From: Bugula neritina
Lineage: Eukaryota > Bryozoa > Gymnolaemata > Cheilostomatida > Bugulidae
Reading direction: 5' to 3'
DNA: 64,000 nucleotides
NCBI GenBank assembly: GCA_964035545.1
Contig: OZ037766.1
Location: 32,123,773-32,187,772, forward strand
Shown: one piece after another, positions 36,648 through 51,300 of the stretch
Position numbering within the stretch: the stretch's first letter is position 1
Layout of the letters: the number at the start of each line of letters is the position of its first letter
The notes under the pieces: generated by a model
Databases searched by the model: none
The model's input: only the letters and a program-made list of their open reading frames with translations
Told to the model about the DNA's origin: nothing
Translations under genes and position numbers: made by a program

Positions 36648-37908
36648 GGCAGGGGCCAGGAATCTCATATATTCAGTTTCTACTGACTCCAGTTTTCTTG
36701 TGCCTTCTGCTTGTAATGAACTTTCTAGTCGCATTCTGGTGGAATACTTTAGCTGGTTATTTACACAAGAGAATATATTATTTGGTGCTGCCTGCTTAGA
36801 AGTCTTCTAGAATTTTCTAGATATAAATACTAACTCTGTTTGGTAGCTATAGTGATAACATCGTTTATTTTATCCTATATCGGCACTAACTTGCTTGCTA
36901 TACATCATGTTTCTCTCTTCAATTATTTCACTTTAAAATGTGAATAATGATCTGTAGCCAATGACTCTATGTTGTAAGTGCAACTTTTCTCCTTTCAGCT
37001 GATATAAAATACTTCAACATGTTGTTTTCTTGTTGCAAAGCTGGCATGCAAGCGTTTTTATACCAAATTTATACATTAGTTTTGTTTACGCAAAACTTTT
37101 ATATTTTGAGATGAAAGACTAAAATATATGCTTTGCACTTTCTCAACTATATATTAATATGCAATCAATGTGTGTTGATAGAAATATGGTTTCAGTTATT
37201 TTCATGCACTGCCAATTGGTGTGTGTGGATTTTAAAAATATTTCTACTGGACATTTGCCAGTAGTTTCATTAGGTTTTAATGTAAAATAACATCACCAAT
37301 CTGATCATGCTTTCATCAGAGCCTTCAGTTAAAACAGTAACACAGCAAAGTATTAATGCTGAAAAAACTATACTACACACGCTGCATGTGTTTATAACAA
37401 ACTCCAAGTGTCACAACTTGCATCAATGTTGTGTTTGAGAAGAAGCATTACGAAGTTATCTTCTCATGATTTCCACATTTCTTCAATTATGCTCAAAAAG
37501 GAGGATTTATCTTCTGAACTAGACGTTCCTAGTTATATTTCAGAGGAATTAAACATATAAATATTATTTCTTAAAACATTTATAATTCTGGTCACAACTT
37601 TAATAGAGTTTACTGTAAAAAGCTTTATTAGCATCGTACTAAAGAGCGCTTTGAACCTTTAAACTACGGCGAAGTTCAGTCAACTTGCTCTCTGTCGATT
37701 GAGGTGCGTATCGAGGTCACCTCTGGTTTAGATACAAAAAGTCAATAGGTAGTAGTAACTCACTCACACTGTAATGAGTCATAGTCAGTCTGAGTTTATT
37801 GATCGAAAGTAACATTAACACAAAACAATTTTTTTATTTTTAACTCAAATTTATCTGTTTACGTCTGAAGCTATTCTACAATTGCCGGTTTTTAGGTCTG
37901 ATATCAGT
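36648..37908. other. ALG9 3' UTR and spacer upstream of the lipid transfer gene
   Basis: No gene supported. No canonical AATAAA was seen soon after the ALG9 stop (an ATTAAA lies far off at about 37547). The 70-codon frame at 36587-36799 overlaps the end of ALG9 in another frame. The stretch before 37909 should hold the promoter of the next gene. Confidence 0.5.
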
Positions 37909-40900
37909 ATGGCAAATCAAAATGGCACTGGCAGTGATCACGGTGGCCTAGGAAAGTCTTTCGATCTATCCAAAGTTCACACTCACTTCACAGAAGCTCT
38001 TCTCGATACTCAGGAAGTACACTTAAAGCACTATTGCGATGCTTGGCACGAGTTAAATAAGTAGGTTTTTAAACTCTTGGTTTTAAGTATTTTTTGTAAA
38101 CCCCAATTCCATAATTTACGATCACCATTTATGATTTATCAAAATCATTGCTCATAAAATTAAAATAGTATTTGATAAGTTCAACTTTTGACTGAAACTT
38201 TCAGTTATGCTATACATGATCAATAAATCATAACGATAATGATTATTTACTTTTAATATTACGACCACTTTGAATGTTTATATCAATTTGAATATGGTGA
38301 TGGTAAAAAGTCGACAGCTAATGAGGGTTACTGAGTAAATTGGTGGTAAACTTGCTGTTACTACTAGTTATAAGTTTAAGTATAGTTACATCTTAGTCAG
38401 TGTTAAATACAAATTTCAATGATTTATTTGTATTGGGGTATGGATATTCAATTTCATGTTGTATTTTCTGTTGCTGTTTTTATGTATTTAATATTTTATT
38501 TTGTAATATTTAGTAGAACTAGAAATCTGAAACTAAATAGTGAAATGCTTCATTATATAAATAATACGACTTACTGGTAAACAAATTAGACAAACTGAGC
38601 TTTATGTTTTCAACAATTTCACTATGGTCCTGACTAAAGTTCTGTCAATAAATACGAAGTAGTCGTTATTGTAAGACCAGCTGTGATCAATTTATTGGAT
38701 TTTTATTGTTTTGATATTGGTTGCTTTACTTTCAAAATATATTTAGTTTAGTTACTTGTAATATTTGTTTATTATACCATTTGTTAAATTTAATGGAAGC
38801 CCTAAATTTTTGAGTTTTTTTTCATTAATCAACTAAATTCAACTTCAGCCTCTCAAGGTTTTGCTAAGCCTATATTAACGTATTTAGTACTACAAGGCAC
38901 AAGCACCTTACTCATAATAATTGTGATGAATTACTACGGCTTGACGATCTATTCAGATAGAGTTTATACTTGATTCTCTTATCAGTAATTTTGCTTGGAG
39001 TTAACTGTGTCAACAGGAAGTAAACTTTGAGTAATTGTTTTGTTTTTGCTCATTGATAAAGTTCTAAGTTATACATGACTTTGAATAGCTCTGAAAATTT
39101 GCTGTAATTAGGCAAGACAAAGGAAAATAACTAGGTTGTATTTTTGCCCCAACTTCAAATAGACTGGCTGAGTTAGTAACATTTCACGAATGAGATGGTA
39201 CCAGCAAAATGTGGTCTATTTTTTCACAAACTGTGCTCATTAATTGAGATTGTAGTCAGATTTGTCTCCCTTACTCTGAGTTGATCTAACATGAAGAAAT
39301 ATTTTACACAGGGTGGTAAATCAGACTTTTTCCTGAGTGCTGCAGTTACAAGCCTAATATAAAGGCTTTACCCGATTAGTTCATTCAACTCTGCTTTAAT
39401 TACAATGAAGTAATCATCAAGCTGTTTGATGTTACAAAAGACCAGAAGTTCTAAGGAATTCACTACCATTATTAGCATCATGAGACTTGAATGTGACTCA
39501 GCCCAACTGAAATAGGGCCATGTTTTTGTAGATGTGGGCTCTTGATAGCAAACAGTATGTGCAGCTGTTCACTGACAGCGTATGAGATCTTTGTGGGTTA
39601 TTAAATGGGGAGATGAGAATTCACAAGTTTGACCATTAACAAATTTAACTTGGCTGATTATAATTCATTCGTCTGTAGATTCATGGATACGCTGGGCACA
39701 CTGTTCCACTTTGTAACTCACGACGTAAAGCAGAAGCTGGACATACTAGAATCCTACCTGAAAACTGACCCCCAGCACTACGAAACTGTCCACAAGATCA
39801 TACGATATGAAGTTGATAACAATCTCACCAAAACTAAGGTTCGTCCATTTCAATACCATTATCATACCTTCTCTCTATGGAGAGTATAAAATGCTTTCTC
39901 TTGTTATTCATATGCACGGAGGTGGGAGAGAGACCGTAAAGAATTTGCTGTTAATATACACATTAGGGTTATCTGTTTACTCAACTGCCTGTCTGCTCAT
40001 TGGATATTGTCTCTACATATTCCTTATAAGTGTATTCCTGCAAGTCACATGCTACTCTGTGGTTGTATCTGCCACTTATACTGGTCACATTACATCTACT
40101 CTCCTAACATGTCTGTCTGTCCTCAGTTGTGTCAACTTAGTGAAAATGTCACCACATGTATTCAGTATTTCACTCCTCATTATACCCAGACTCTAGAGTC
40201 TAGACTATAAGTTGAGTTTCTATCCATTCAACTCTTACAAGACACACTTTCTACCCTCCACTCTCTCTACTGGACTCTAGTGACCTAGATACAGACACAT
40301 GACAGGCACCTGGCAAGCACCTGCTAGTTTTTGATCTTTGACTTATATACCTATCTGCTACCATGGTGTTTGTAATGGTTTGATCCTATGCATTTTGCTA
40401 CAATAGACCTTTTCCCAATGTCCCTGTTTCTCAATTTATAATCAAAAGTTGAGCTCCCTTAGTAGTTTAACGTTATTACCAATAACAACACAATAAACAC
40501 AATTCAACTCTTTAACATAATCATTTAAAAGCTTTGTTAACTCTTTCAACACATCTTAAAAGTGTGGATATATAATACAATGTGGAGAATTCATTAAAAA
40601 TATTTCACTATAAACCCTTTTATGTAATTTCTGTCATCTCCATTATCCACCAACATATATTATTTAGGGCAGAGCACTAACCTACATCAATATGAGCTGC
40701 AGGCTATTGTATATAGTTTATAACTTGACTATACTATTATCTGAACTCTAAAGGGTTAAAAGGTCAACAGCTATAAACAGAGGGCGACAGCCAGTACACT
40801 AAATCACCGGCTTTCCATGTACCGATCTCAGATCGATCTTAGCGAGATCGATCCATGGAAAGATGCCAAAGATCGATCTCCGTCGATCTGAGCTGGTCGG

Positions 40901-43440
40901 TCTGTGGAGCTCGAACTCAGATCGATCTCATGTCAATAAGACCATGGAAAGACGCCAGATCGATCTGAGAAGTAGAAAAAGACTGCGCGCTACAATAATG
41001 TCTGCTAATAAAAATGATAACTTATTGATAATTACTAAGCAAAGTATTAAATAATTATGATAGTCACCTTTTCAGATGCCAAAACTTTGACTTTCAGTAC
41101 AATGATTAAGAAAACTCAATTATATGCAGTAGAAGGTAAAAAAATGGGAGAATTTAAATTGAATTTAAATGACTATTAAAACTTAGTTTCATTAGCTATT
41201 TTCTTTGTAATTTTAAGCCCAACAGTCCTGTAAGTTTATTAATAATCTGCAAGACAGCCATTAATTTTATATAAGCTGTCAAGCTAAAAAATTTAAATTA
41301 ATTATTTTAAATTGGCCAAATTACCATACACTGAAAGCTTTGCTGCGTATAGTTTATAGCTATGATTAAATTTTAGACTACGACCATCTTGTTTTCAACA
41401 GTAGTAGCTTTAATCACTCAAATAGGTGAACAAATTAGACTTTCAAAGTATCCTTCACTTAAGAGGAAGCAACTTCGCGAGATCGATCTGACACTCTCAT
41501 GGAAAAACGATCGATCTGAGCACATTTCTCAGATAGATCTCGAGATCGATCTGAGATCGGTACATGGAAAGCCCGTGAATGATTAGTGGGATTTATATCC
41601 TTACTGCCACTGCAGCTCAAACAAAACCACGAAAAGCCTTGAAGTCTATTTTTCTCAAAATTTATCTTGAAAAATTATTTTTAAGTTTGTTTTGAAATAT
41701 GCCAGCTATTACCAAAATATAAATGGTCTGCTAAAAGATCAAATTCTATAGCATAGTTAAGATTTTACGTTGCAGTCAAACTCAGTTTTCTATAACGTTG
41801 TTCTTGGTAATAAGGTTGAACATTGGCACCGCTAAGAGAGCACAACTCTCAATTATAAGTCGAGTATTTCTGACATTAAGGAGAGTATCTTATATACTAC
41901 ATGCAGAGTGAAAGCACCTGCTCCCACCTTTTCCAAGTGTCAACTTGCTGACACTTGGAAATCCTGCAAAGCATGTTGTTGGTTTATTCTTGCATTTCAG
42001 ATATAATTATATATATTATTTATTCACTTTGTCTATACTTATATGTTATTTTGGGAAATACAGGTTTACTGATGAATACTATTACGATGCTAGCCCAGGC
42101 TGTATTACTGTATACTTATAGAGTTATCCTCTTTCTGTTGCAGAAACCTTCTGGAAGTCGGACATTTCTCAGGCTACACAGAGCCCTGAACTACATCCTG
42201 GAATTGTTTGATAAACTGGTTACTGCTTCAAATGATGCCAAGTGAGTCTAAAGTTGTCTTCCTTCTGTCAATCCTCTTCTTTTTTTTCTATTACACTCAG
42301 CCAATCTTTGCTTCTATTAGCCAATCAGATCTCAGAACTGCTTGTCTATTAAATGTTCGGCCAAATTATTTCTCCCAGCAATAACTGGGGTAGCTGCTAT
42401 TTTGATGACTTGAAGAAGTTACCCTCCCTCAAATATAACCTTGTGAACACACTTAGTACTACTGCATCTCCTCATGTTACGTTGTACATGACATTTGACC
42501 TTGTTTATGTAAACATATCTAAACATAAAGCCAGTTCCTGTATAACTGATTAGCCTGCCATGTAAAGCAGCAAGCAGTAAACTAGAATGTTGTCACCTAC
42601 ACAGAGCAAGGGCCTATGCACCTGGAAATATCCCAGACTATTTTTTAGCCTGAGTTCATAATTTTTAGTGTGGGTTTAGAAGGGAATTGCTTTATTTTGT
42701 GGTCAGCCAACTTCTCATGCTGAATAGTTACTCTTTAACTAGCAAACTGTAAACAAATTCCATTCTCAAATATTCAGACCAATGCAATCTGACTTTTTAT
42801 ATCACTGCTCTACTCCTACTGTGTTATATTCACTGCTGTACTCCTACTGTGTTATATTCACTGCTGTACTCTTACTGTGTTATATTCACTGCTGTACTCC
42901 TACTGTGTTATATTCACTGCTCTACTCCTACTGTGTTATATTCACTGCTGTACTCCTACTGTGTTATATTCACTGCTGTACTCCTACTGTGTTATATTCA
43001 CTGCTCTACTCCTACTGTGTTATATTCACTGCTCTACTCCTACTGTGTTATATTCACTGCTGTACTCCTACTGTGTTATATTCACTGCTCTACTCTTACT
43101 GTGTTATATTCACTGCTCTACTCTTACTGTGTTATATTCACTGCTCTACTCTTACTGTGTTATTAATTCCGTCTGGTAACTTTGTAGGTGTTCCACTCTG
43201 TCTCAAGACGCCTACAGCTACACTCTGGGAAAGTTTCACCCGTGGATAGTGCGGAAGGCAGCAACACTAGCAATGTACTCACTTCCTGTCCGAGGCTCCT
43301 TGCTCCAGCGTATCGACTCTTCAGAAGGCAGCGAGGAAAGGGTAGTTCAAGTATTGAAGGACATTACAAAGTCGGGAAAACTCATTTACGACAGCGTAGA
43401 CAGTTTGTATACCAAAGAGAAACTTCATGACCTTCCTTAG
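37909..43440 (+). CDS. CPTP: Ceramide-1-phosphate transfer protein (GLTP fold)
   Basis: Four exons: 37909-38060, 39679-39838, 42144-42241, 43188-43440; total 663 nt, 220 aa. CPTP shuttles ceramide-1-phosphate between trans-Golgi, plasma membrane and other membranes. Seen: FMDTLGTLFHFVTHDVKQK (D66, K70), SRTFLRLHRALNYI (R110, R114) and KFHPWIVRKAA (H154); these correspond to the Asp, Lys, two Arg and His that hold the phosphate head group and sphingoid amide in human CPTP (D56, K60, R106, R110, H150). The C-terminal LHDLP also matches human LLDLP. Phosphate-binding Arg/Lys favour CPTP over glycolipid-binding GLTP. The ATG at 37909 (MANQNGTGSD) is the first ATG in frame. Intron 2 holds a transposable element and intron 3 a 28-bp array. 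Confidence 0.93.
40804..41578. mobile_element. MITE-like element with GATC-rich terminal inverted repeats
   Basis: The left end (40804-40839) and the reverse complement of the right end (41543-41578) match over about 36 bp with one mismatch: TCAC(C/G)GGCTTTCCATGTAC followed by CGATCTCAGATCGATCT. The palindrome AGATCGATCT or close variants recur many times near both ends, partly within a sub-repeat CCATGGAAAGA(T/C)GCCA. The centre is AT-rich and non-coding. About 775 bp, in CPTP intron 2. The target duplication could not be fixed. No transposase frame, so non-autonomous. Confidence 0.8.
42806..43162. repeat. 28-bp minisatellite in CPTP intron 3
   Basis: About thirteen copies of CTACTGTGTTATATTCACTG-type 28-bp units with G/C and C/T variants, ending 20 bp before the exon 4 acceptor. 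It keeps three overlapping reading frames open on the plus strand, none of them genes. Confidence 0.95.
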
Positions 43441-43882
43441 TCCTTGAGATCTGCTCATCATCCCTGCTCTGTAAGCCCTTGTCAGGCTGCCGCCATTTCA
43501 TAACTTCTCTGCTCAAGAGTAGCAAGATTCAAACATGCTCAGGCCAATGGAGTATGACGGCAATTAGAACTTCTTGCTGCCTATTATTGACTGACCTGTT
43601 CTATATTATGCTGACGTCTAATTCTGGCAGCACGCTCTCACCAAAACTTCCTTTCTTAGATTTTCCTTCTACCGAACAAATCTCTGAGTCTCATAAGTAT
43701 GAAAATTGACAAACCTACCGGAACATTCTTACAGAAATCACAGACAGCTGTTCTCACAATTCTCAAGCTAACACTTAGCTTCTCCAAATAGTATATGCAT
43801 GTGTACATTTTGTATTTTATTTTAGGATGTATTATAATAAAATATTATAATAGTTATTGTTATTTACTGTATATCAATACTC

Positions 43883-43888
43883 AATAAA
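43883..43888 (+). terminator. Poly(A) signal AATAAA of the CPTP gene
   Basis: Canonical AATAAA about 440 nt after the stop, with a second one at 43836-43841. Either would give an ordinary 3' UTR of 0.4-0.5 kb. Confidence 0.6.
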
Positions 43889-45339
43889 ATGCATAATGGA
43901 TTTTGTACAGGCATCATGTTGTGCTCAATTTGACCATCAAATTGTTGTGCTGCAAGTTTTTAGAAATAGAGAGTGCAACTCCAAATACATGATACTATGC
44001 TGAGGTATTCAAACTTAAAGAGCGTTCACCATGTTTTGATTTCATGCAAGAATATAAGTTTAAGCTCTGGGATGAAATACATAAATAATATGTGAATTCT
44101 TTCTCTCCAAGGTTCAGTCACACTTAAATAGGTAAATAGCTTAAGAGCGCCAACAGAACGCTAACAAAGAATTAAAGGGAGTGAACTTAATTTAATGTAC
44201 GATTATATTCATCCTTTGTCAGCAAACACAATTTCATAATCATTGCTGCCAAACCATCTGTTAAAAGCACAAACTAGTGTTTATTAGTGCTGCATAATTA
44301 TAGATTCTGCATGTTGCAATCGTGTGTATTATAGGATATAATTTATATGTCATGTGTTGATGTACTTCGTATGAAGCTTGAAAACAGTGCACTGCTAAGT
44401 AGAAGGAATACCGCTATCAGGAGGAATGAGCTAAAGCAGTGGTTTTATGTAACGATGTTAATGCAGAATATATAATTTTAATCATTATTCAAATGCAACA
44501 TATTGCTTTGTTAGTTGTTGAATTAATGCAACTGCTTTTTGAATCATCCTTGAACTTTTAGTAAGGTAGGACAACTCTAGCATAAATAGTGTTCACCTTC
44601 GATCAACATAAAAGACCAAAATAACTTTTGGAATATAAAAAGAATGCTTTGCTCTACAGGTTCTAAAAATTGAAAACTGACTAGTGATGATACATTTCAT
44701 TGCAGATAAACATCTGAAGTAGCAGATGAACCAAAATATGATAAATAATATACTTTAGCTATGGTACTAGAAGTAGAAAAAACATGCACTGTGAGTGCAT
44801 AAAAATATTCCGCCAGTTACCTACCAGCGGATGCATAAAATAATTCATCTTGATAACTTGAGAACACTTATACACACCATCAATAAGTGTGGGAAAATAG
44901 CACGAAATATTATTTATGAAAATATAATAATAATATAAGCCATATAATGACCAGATTTGAAGACGTCTATTTACAGGTTTGCTGCATTATAACTTGTAGC
45001 TAATAACCTTTCAGTATTGTAGAGCGAGTTCCATCAAACATACCACCAGATAGTTGGGTGCGGCAGGATCTACACCTTTTTGCATGCAGAGTTATTATGT
45101 GTATTACTACGCCAACCTTTCAGCATGTTACCCAGAGATCCTATACGCAGCTTTATTCAATATTCCAAAACTTTTGATAAAAATAAATTAAATTTAATTA
45201 TCTACTAATTTCACTACAACCATGTTACGTTGTAGCATAAGGGAGTTAGGTGTCAAGACTTGGATAAATTCTCAGTAACTAGATAATAAGTACTGTAAGG
45301 TAAGTATCATATAAGGTAAGTAAAGTAAGTGCGGTGTTG
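43889..45339. other. Convergent spacer between CPTP and the TNF-like gene
   Basis: AT-rich DNA with no supportable gene. It includes the 3' UTR of the minus-strand TNF-like gene, with a candidate AATAAA on that strand (TTTATT at 45152-45157). Confidence 0.5.
45152..45157 (-). terminator. Candidate poly(A) signal of the TNF-like gene
   Basis: AATAAA on the minus strand about 185 nt after the stop at 45340. Confidence 0.5.
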
Positions 45340-48300
45340 CTATAGTTTCAGCAAGTAGATGTAGCATTTGTTTGGTTTGCAATTGCTGAAAGGGTTGAGG
45401 CCTCCTTGTACGCTGTACCTGTGTAACTCAGGACTAGTGAGGGAGAGCTTAGAGCCACCCGGAATGTATACCAAACCCGACACAGAATTTGTCTACAAAG
45501 AAATACAGCCATTTCTAGTATTTCTGATAAACAATTTAGAAACTGTCAATAATTTTTGCTAAAATATTTTTTCACATGTTAGTTTACAATGTGAGAAAAT
45601 AATGTCCAAGAAATGTCCTTTCATTTGCCTTTAAACAAACCATTTTGATTTACTTTTTATATCGTGTATTTTTCTGGTATGCAACCCATATGATTATTAT
45701 TTATGCCAGAAATATTTAGAGATAGAAAGTAGTACTAAATACACCCTGCAATATACTGTACCTGTATCAAGTAGCAGTGAACAGGTAAACATCTTTAGAG
45801 ATTGGCAGTCATATTAAAGTATATATAAATATGACTACCCACTAAACAGAAAGAAAAGTCTGTAGAGAAAGAAGCTACAAACTGTAGAACAAGGAGATGA
45901 AATACAGAATATGGAACATACGTGGGAGTTACCTCACCTGAGTTACCAACTCCTGGTCTATTCGAGTCGCCCACTTCATATTAGCAGACTTTAGGATAAC
46001 CGTCTCACCGGGCACGTGCGGCTTTTTCAGCATGACTTGTATAATGTTAGTAGCGTCTGGTTGGCTAATTTCATCCAATTCACTGTTGGTATAGAAGGCT
46101 GTCAGCTGGAACAAGAAGCAAATTCAGCCAATCAAACACCAGCGCTATTACACAACGTAGATTATAACAATAAAACTTAAATTTTATATCAAATATCTTG
46201 AGCAACATTTTGAAATAAAAATATGCTGTTGTTTATTTAAGTCAACATGATGTATAAAATGAAGTTCTGATCAAAGATTAGGTCCTCCAAAGTATCTGAT
46301 TGTGTATATGAACAGGCAATACTAAAAGGGAAATAGTGTCATACACATAGATCCGTGCAAATGTACACAACAATATAGAGCTTGCTTTTGATGAATGTAG
46401 TGTACATTATATGGCATGCAAACATTTGGCAGGGCTGTATAGGGTTTATTGTATATTTCTTTGGAAGGAACAAAGATGGTTCATTATATGAAAAGAATAA
46501 TACAAATAGTAGAGGAATCAAATACTACATTAATTATTAAAGCAATAATTATTTACTTTGCTGTAATAAAATACTTTAGCTAATTGAATATTTAGAATTA
46601 ATTTAGAGCTTGGTGTGTTAACTGATTGACAAAATAATGAAATAAAAAGAATTTATTTCTTAAGAATTAAAGTGCCTAAAATGTCATCATTGACACTACG
46701 GACAGTATTTGCAGGTACTCCTCAACGCTACCGACAGTCTAAGCAGGTGCTTCTTGACACTACTGACAATGCATGCAGGTACTCATTGACACTACTGACA
46801 GTGCATGCAGGTGCTCATTGACATGACTGACAGTGTATTCTCTCGGTTCAACTTACCATTCCATAGACTAAGTAGTATCCACCAACTTCTATGTAAAGTT
46901 GGTCTCCATTTGACCCGCTGGTGACGCTCAAGCCGGGAGTAGTATGAGTCATAGACAGCGTGTCATTGGTTATGTAGGTGAACTCTAGAAAACAAATTAT
47001 GTTAGTTACTCCCTGTTCAATTCGTCAGCGTTGCATGAGTTACCAGTAAATTTTAAGTTTTTATAGCAGAACAGAAATTCTAATTCAACCATCTCAACTT
47101 ATTTTATGCCTTTTATAGGCGTTCACTGAATTTTTTGAATACGTTTTGTAATTTTACTCTATTTACTTCTCAAAAATCATGCAATAACTTGGATCAAACA
47201 CGTACCATTGTTAGGCCACACCTTGCTAGACAGGCCAACGTGGGCAGACACTCTATTCGTAGACGAGTACGGTGCAGAGTGGGAGAAATCTTTCTCCATG
47301 ACTACATGAAACAATTCAATATGATAAAAAATAATCTTGTAAAACTCGATATGGTATTATGTCAACATGCTGCTTTAAAGTTTTTTTTACAAATTATGTT
47401 CTGGAAGGCTTTAAAAATTTCAAAAGGTGTTCCCTTTTCCCCTTGCGGATGGAATTGCTTTTTAATTCCATAAAATCAAATTAGTCACAACACACCAGAT
47501 CTAGTGTGACTGCCACAGCAGCACATACCTAGGTTCAAGCAGGGGTGTGCAGGGAGGGGTTCAAGCAGGGGTGTGCAGAGAGGGATTCAAGTGATGCGGT
47601 GCTAACAGCTTATTATTATTTTGCAAGCATACAGTAAATTAAGAAGTAAATTTTTAACAAAACATTCAATCCATAGACTGTGCTAATAACAGTTGGCCAA
47701 TCATCCATGTTTATTAGAGGGGATAACTCTTAAATAACCAATTACCTTCTTTTACTTTCAAACTTGTGATTTGTTCTGCAATCTGTAACAATAATAAAGC
47801 AAGTGTTATCTGAAGTCTATCATTCAAAGAGGGGAAGTAACTCTAATAGATTTTGTCAACAATAATACAACAGAAAATATCACAGAAACCTATGAAAACA
47901 TTTCAAAACGCTCCACTAAGAACATGCTACTTAATTTAGGTCGCATTGCATTATATAATACATATTATACAATCCAGGTGTCCTCCAAGGTTAGCAATAA
48001 GTAGCATTCTTAATGCCAAGTACAAAATAAAATAAGTGTATTAGTAGGTCCCCAGACAGTCACAATTGTATGATACACTAAGTATTCGAGACTAGCTGTC
48101 AATTTGACAATCAATATCAATACATCTCCGCTCTGAAATACATCCAATTACTGCTTATTTCCCTTTAACTGGCTTATTAATTATTTATTGATATCAACAC
48201 CAAAGAGTATGAAAGCAGTAATGGATATTCCCATCATTACGATTATTTGCAGATATTTAATTCCATCAAGATTCCATTACACTAATTGTCTGCATTTTAA

Positions 48301-51300
48301 TTGTCTGGTTGCCTTGAAAGCAGTGAGAATTAATCTCAGTATATATGTGTCAACAGGTAGTGCATATGTGTAAGCAGGTAGTGTACATGTGTCAACAGAT
48401 AGTGCATATATTGTGTCAACAGGTAGTACATATGTGTCAACAGGTAGTTTACATGTGTCAGCAGGTAGTGTGCATGTGTCAGCAGGTAGTAGGCTATATA
48501 ATATGTGTCAGCAGGTAGTGAACATGTGGCAGCAGCTAGTGTAACCAGTGAGAGCTTTTAATTTTGAAACAAACTTGAGCCTGAACAGATGATCAGTATT
48601 TAATCAGATGGCTCTTAACGCCTGGCAGGTAGCCCTATGGTGGTTGGTGAACGGTGGCATTACATACCAATCAGGTATGCCCAGCTCTCACTAGTAATAT
48701 ACTTGTACATAGGTTAAGCACTGCTGCAGCACACATTAAATGTTAACATAACATAGTTATTCATGGCAATACATTCAGAATGTGGAGACTAGAACCCCTA
48801 GGGTAATGTGACATTGTATCACATCCCTATTCTACATGCAGTGCGAATAACAAGTTATGACATATTCCCATATAAATCAATACACAGTCATATAAGCCAT
48901 TCTGCAACTTCTATAGACACTTAAATACCAGCATGAGAAAACTGCTCACATCAAACCTTGTATTATTGTCAATTGCTAATTTATTGCTTGTCATAAGTAA
49001 TAGATTTAACTTGACAGATAAGTTGCTCTGATGTCGGTGAATGCTAAGTTATAACTGCAGAAAAATATATAGCGATCTACTCGACTAACCATAAATTGTA
49101 CTGAAAGCTGTGAAGGAAAACAGTTTTTAACCCAAACCAAGATTTCCTGGTTTGGGCTCATTCAAGCGTAAAACACAAAGATAGTACCTGCTACATCAAT
49201 CAGCTTCACTTGCTTTTCACTTACATATTTATTAACCTAAAATCATGACTAGTTGTTGTTTACTAGGTCGTATTTAGCAAGATCAGCGTATTGCATTTGG
49301 AAGGACAACTCTATAGCTCTACAGATACATACACACTTCCTCACTCACTGTATCCCAACTTTTCAATGTATGGTAAACACTTTATTAGACATTATTTGCC
49401 AGGCAATTGCTGTGCAAATAGATTTATATGTAATTCAAGCATGACTTTTATGCTGGTTTATTTTCCTACAATTTCCAAATTACAATAGTATACAGGGTAA
49501 TGGAGATTTATAAATTGCCAGCATATTGCAATCCCCACATACACCATGATTTTCATACAATGTATAACACTCTTTAATAAATGTCAATAAAACATGGTGA
49601 TACTCCACACCCAAGCAACCAAAACTAGCAGCTTATAAAATCAGGTTGACCATCAGAAACAAATACTAGCTGCACCTTGTTCTAAACACAAGTTTGATCT
49701 CAAGGTAAGGAAATCTAGCCAATATCTGTGTTTATTGGCAGCTGACTGTTGAGGTAAGCAACTTGTGTAAATAATTATATACTAGCCACATCACAATGCG
49801 TGGCATTAAGTTGAAAATGCTGTTGGTGAGTTAGAAACGCTGTTGTTGGGCCATCTGATTGATGGTTGTGTTGCTGCTGTGTAAGCAGTGTGTGTTCGTG
49901 TGTGTGCGTGTGTGTTTGTGTGTATACTACTTGTTCCTACTATATTACTGTCCATTATGAATATTATATTACTGTTACTATATTGTCACATTATATTACT
50001 GTTACTATATTGCCACTTTATATTACTGTTACTATATTGTCACATTATATTACTGTTACTATATTGTCACATTATATTACTGTTACTATATTGTCACATT
50101 ATATTACTGTTACTATATTGTCACATTATATTACTGTTACTATATTGTCACATTATATTACTGTTACTATATTGTCACATTATATTACTGTTACTATATT
50201 GTCACATTATATTACTGTTACTATATTGTCACATTATATTACTGTTACTATATTGTCACATTATATTACTGTTACTATATTGTCACATTATATTACTGTT
50301 ACTATATTGTCACATTATATTACTGTTACTATATTGTCACATTAGATTACTGTTACTATATTGTCACATTATATTACTGTTACTATATTGTCACATTATA
50401 TTACTGTTACTATATTGTCACATTATATTACTGTTACTATATTGTCACATTATATTACTGTTACTATATTGTCACATTTTTAAAAGCCTGTAGAGTTATT
50501 AACTCTTCATACCAGAAACAGTCAGCAAGTTACAACATGCCAAGGCACGAGATAAGAAATCTGGTAGATAAAAGAAACTGCTAACTTCTCATCCAGCACT
50601 AAATGATGGCACAAGTAATTCAGCTATACAATGAGCTCTTTATTGGTTTAGTACAGTCCAACTGTGTGCTGACAATGAAAGTCTGATTATTTCATGAACA
50701 CTTACCTCCAGCACTGGATAAGGTACAAATGTACTAAGGCAGAGCCAGGATACACGTATATACACAAACAAAAGTAAGTACACACCAAAACAGGTACACA
50801 TACACACCTCTCGAGTGAAAGTAAGTACACACCAAGACAGGTACACATACACACCTCTCGAGTGAAAGTAAGTACACACTAAGACAGGTGCACATACACA
50901 CCTCTCGAGTGAAAGTAAGTACACACCAAGACAGGTACACACATACACACCTCTCGAGTGAAAGTAAGTACACACCAAGACAGGTAAACATATACACACC
51001 TCTCGAGTGAAAGTAAGTATGTCTTCCAACTTCAGGCAACATTCTCCAAATCTTTTAGAAGATTCTGTCCACTCTCTGTATTGAATAGCTTTTTCATCAC
51101 AGGGGAGACAAACCTTACCTGCGAATATTTCACAAGATCTTAGTTTGAGCAGAAACTCAAACTAAAAGTTTTTAGAAAAACTCTTTCAGAGACAAAGTCA
51201 ACAGCAATATAAATCAGGCTGTGGTCCATAACCAGTATCCATGAAGCTCACCTGGGGAGGGGGGGGAGACAGCATAAGCCTCAGATCTAAGACTACTAGT

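Noticed and set aside
42782-43249. Overlapping 155-, 105- and 100-codon frames
   Set aside because: Products of the 28-bp repeat in CPTP intron 3; open in all three frames because the unit lacks stops.
49189-49237. Possible 49-nt coiled-coil exon (VNKYVSEKQVKLIDVAG) in the TNF-like stalk
   Set aside because: Attractive peptide and splice sites, but it enters in phase 0 and leaves in phase 1, so it needs another unseen exon before 47782. Worth checking by cDNA; not included.
49866-50493. Long repetitive frames of 159 and 201 codons on the plus strand
   Set aside because: They are the 27-bp minisatellite read in frame (27 is a multiple of three). No splice context, and the peptide is a plain repeat.
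50706-50733. Possible 28-nt exon of the TNF-like gene
   Set aside because: It has a consensus donor but cannot be fitted in phase between the 20-nt and 37-nt exons.
50640-51042. Minus-strand frames of 129 and 102 codons
   Set aside because: Both arise from the 48-bp repeat and give the same Cys/Tyr-rich peptide in two frames.
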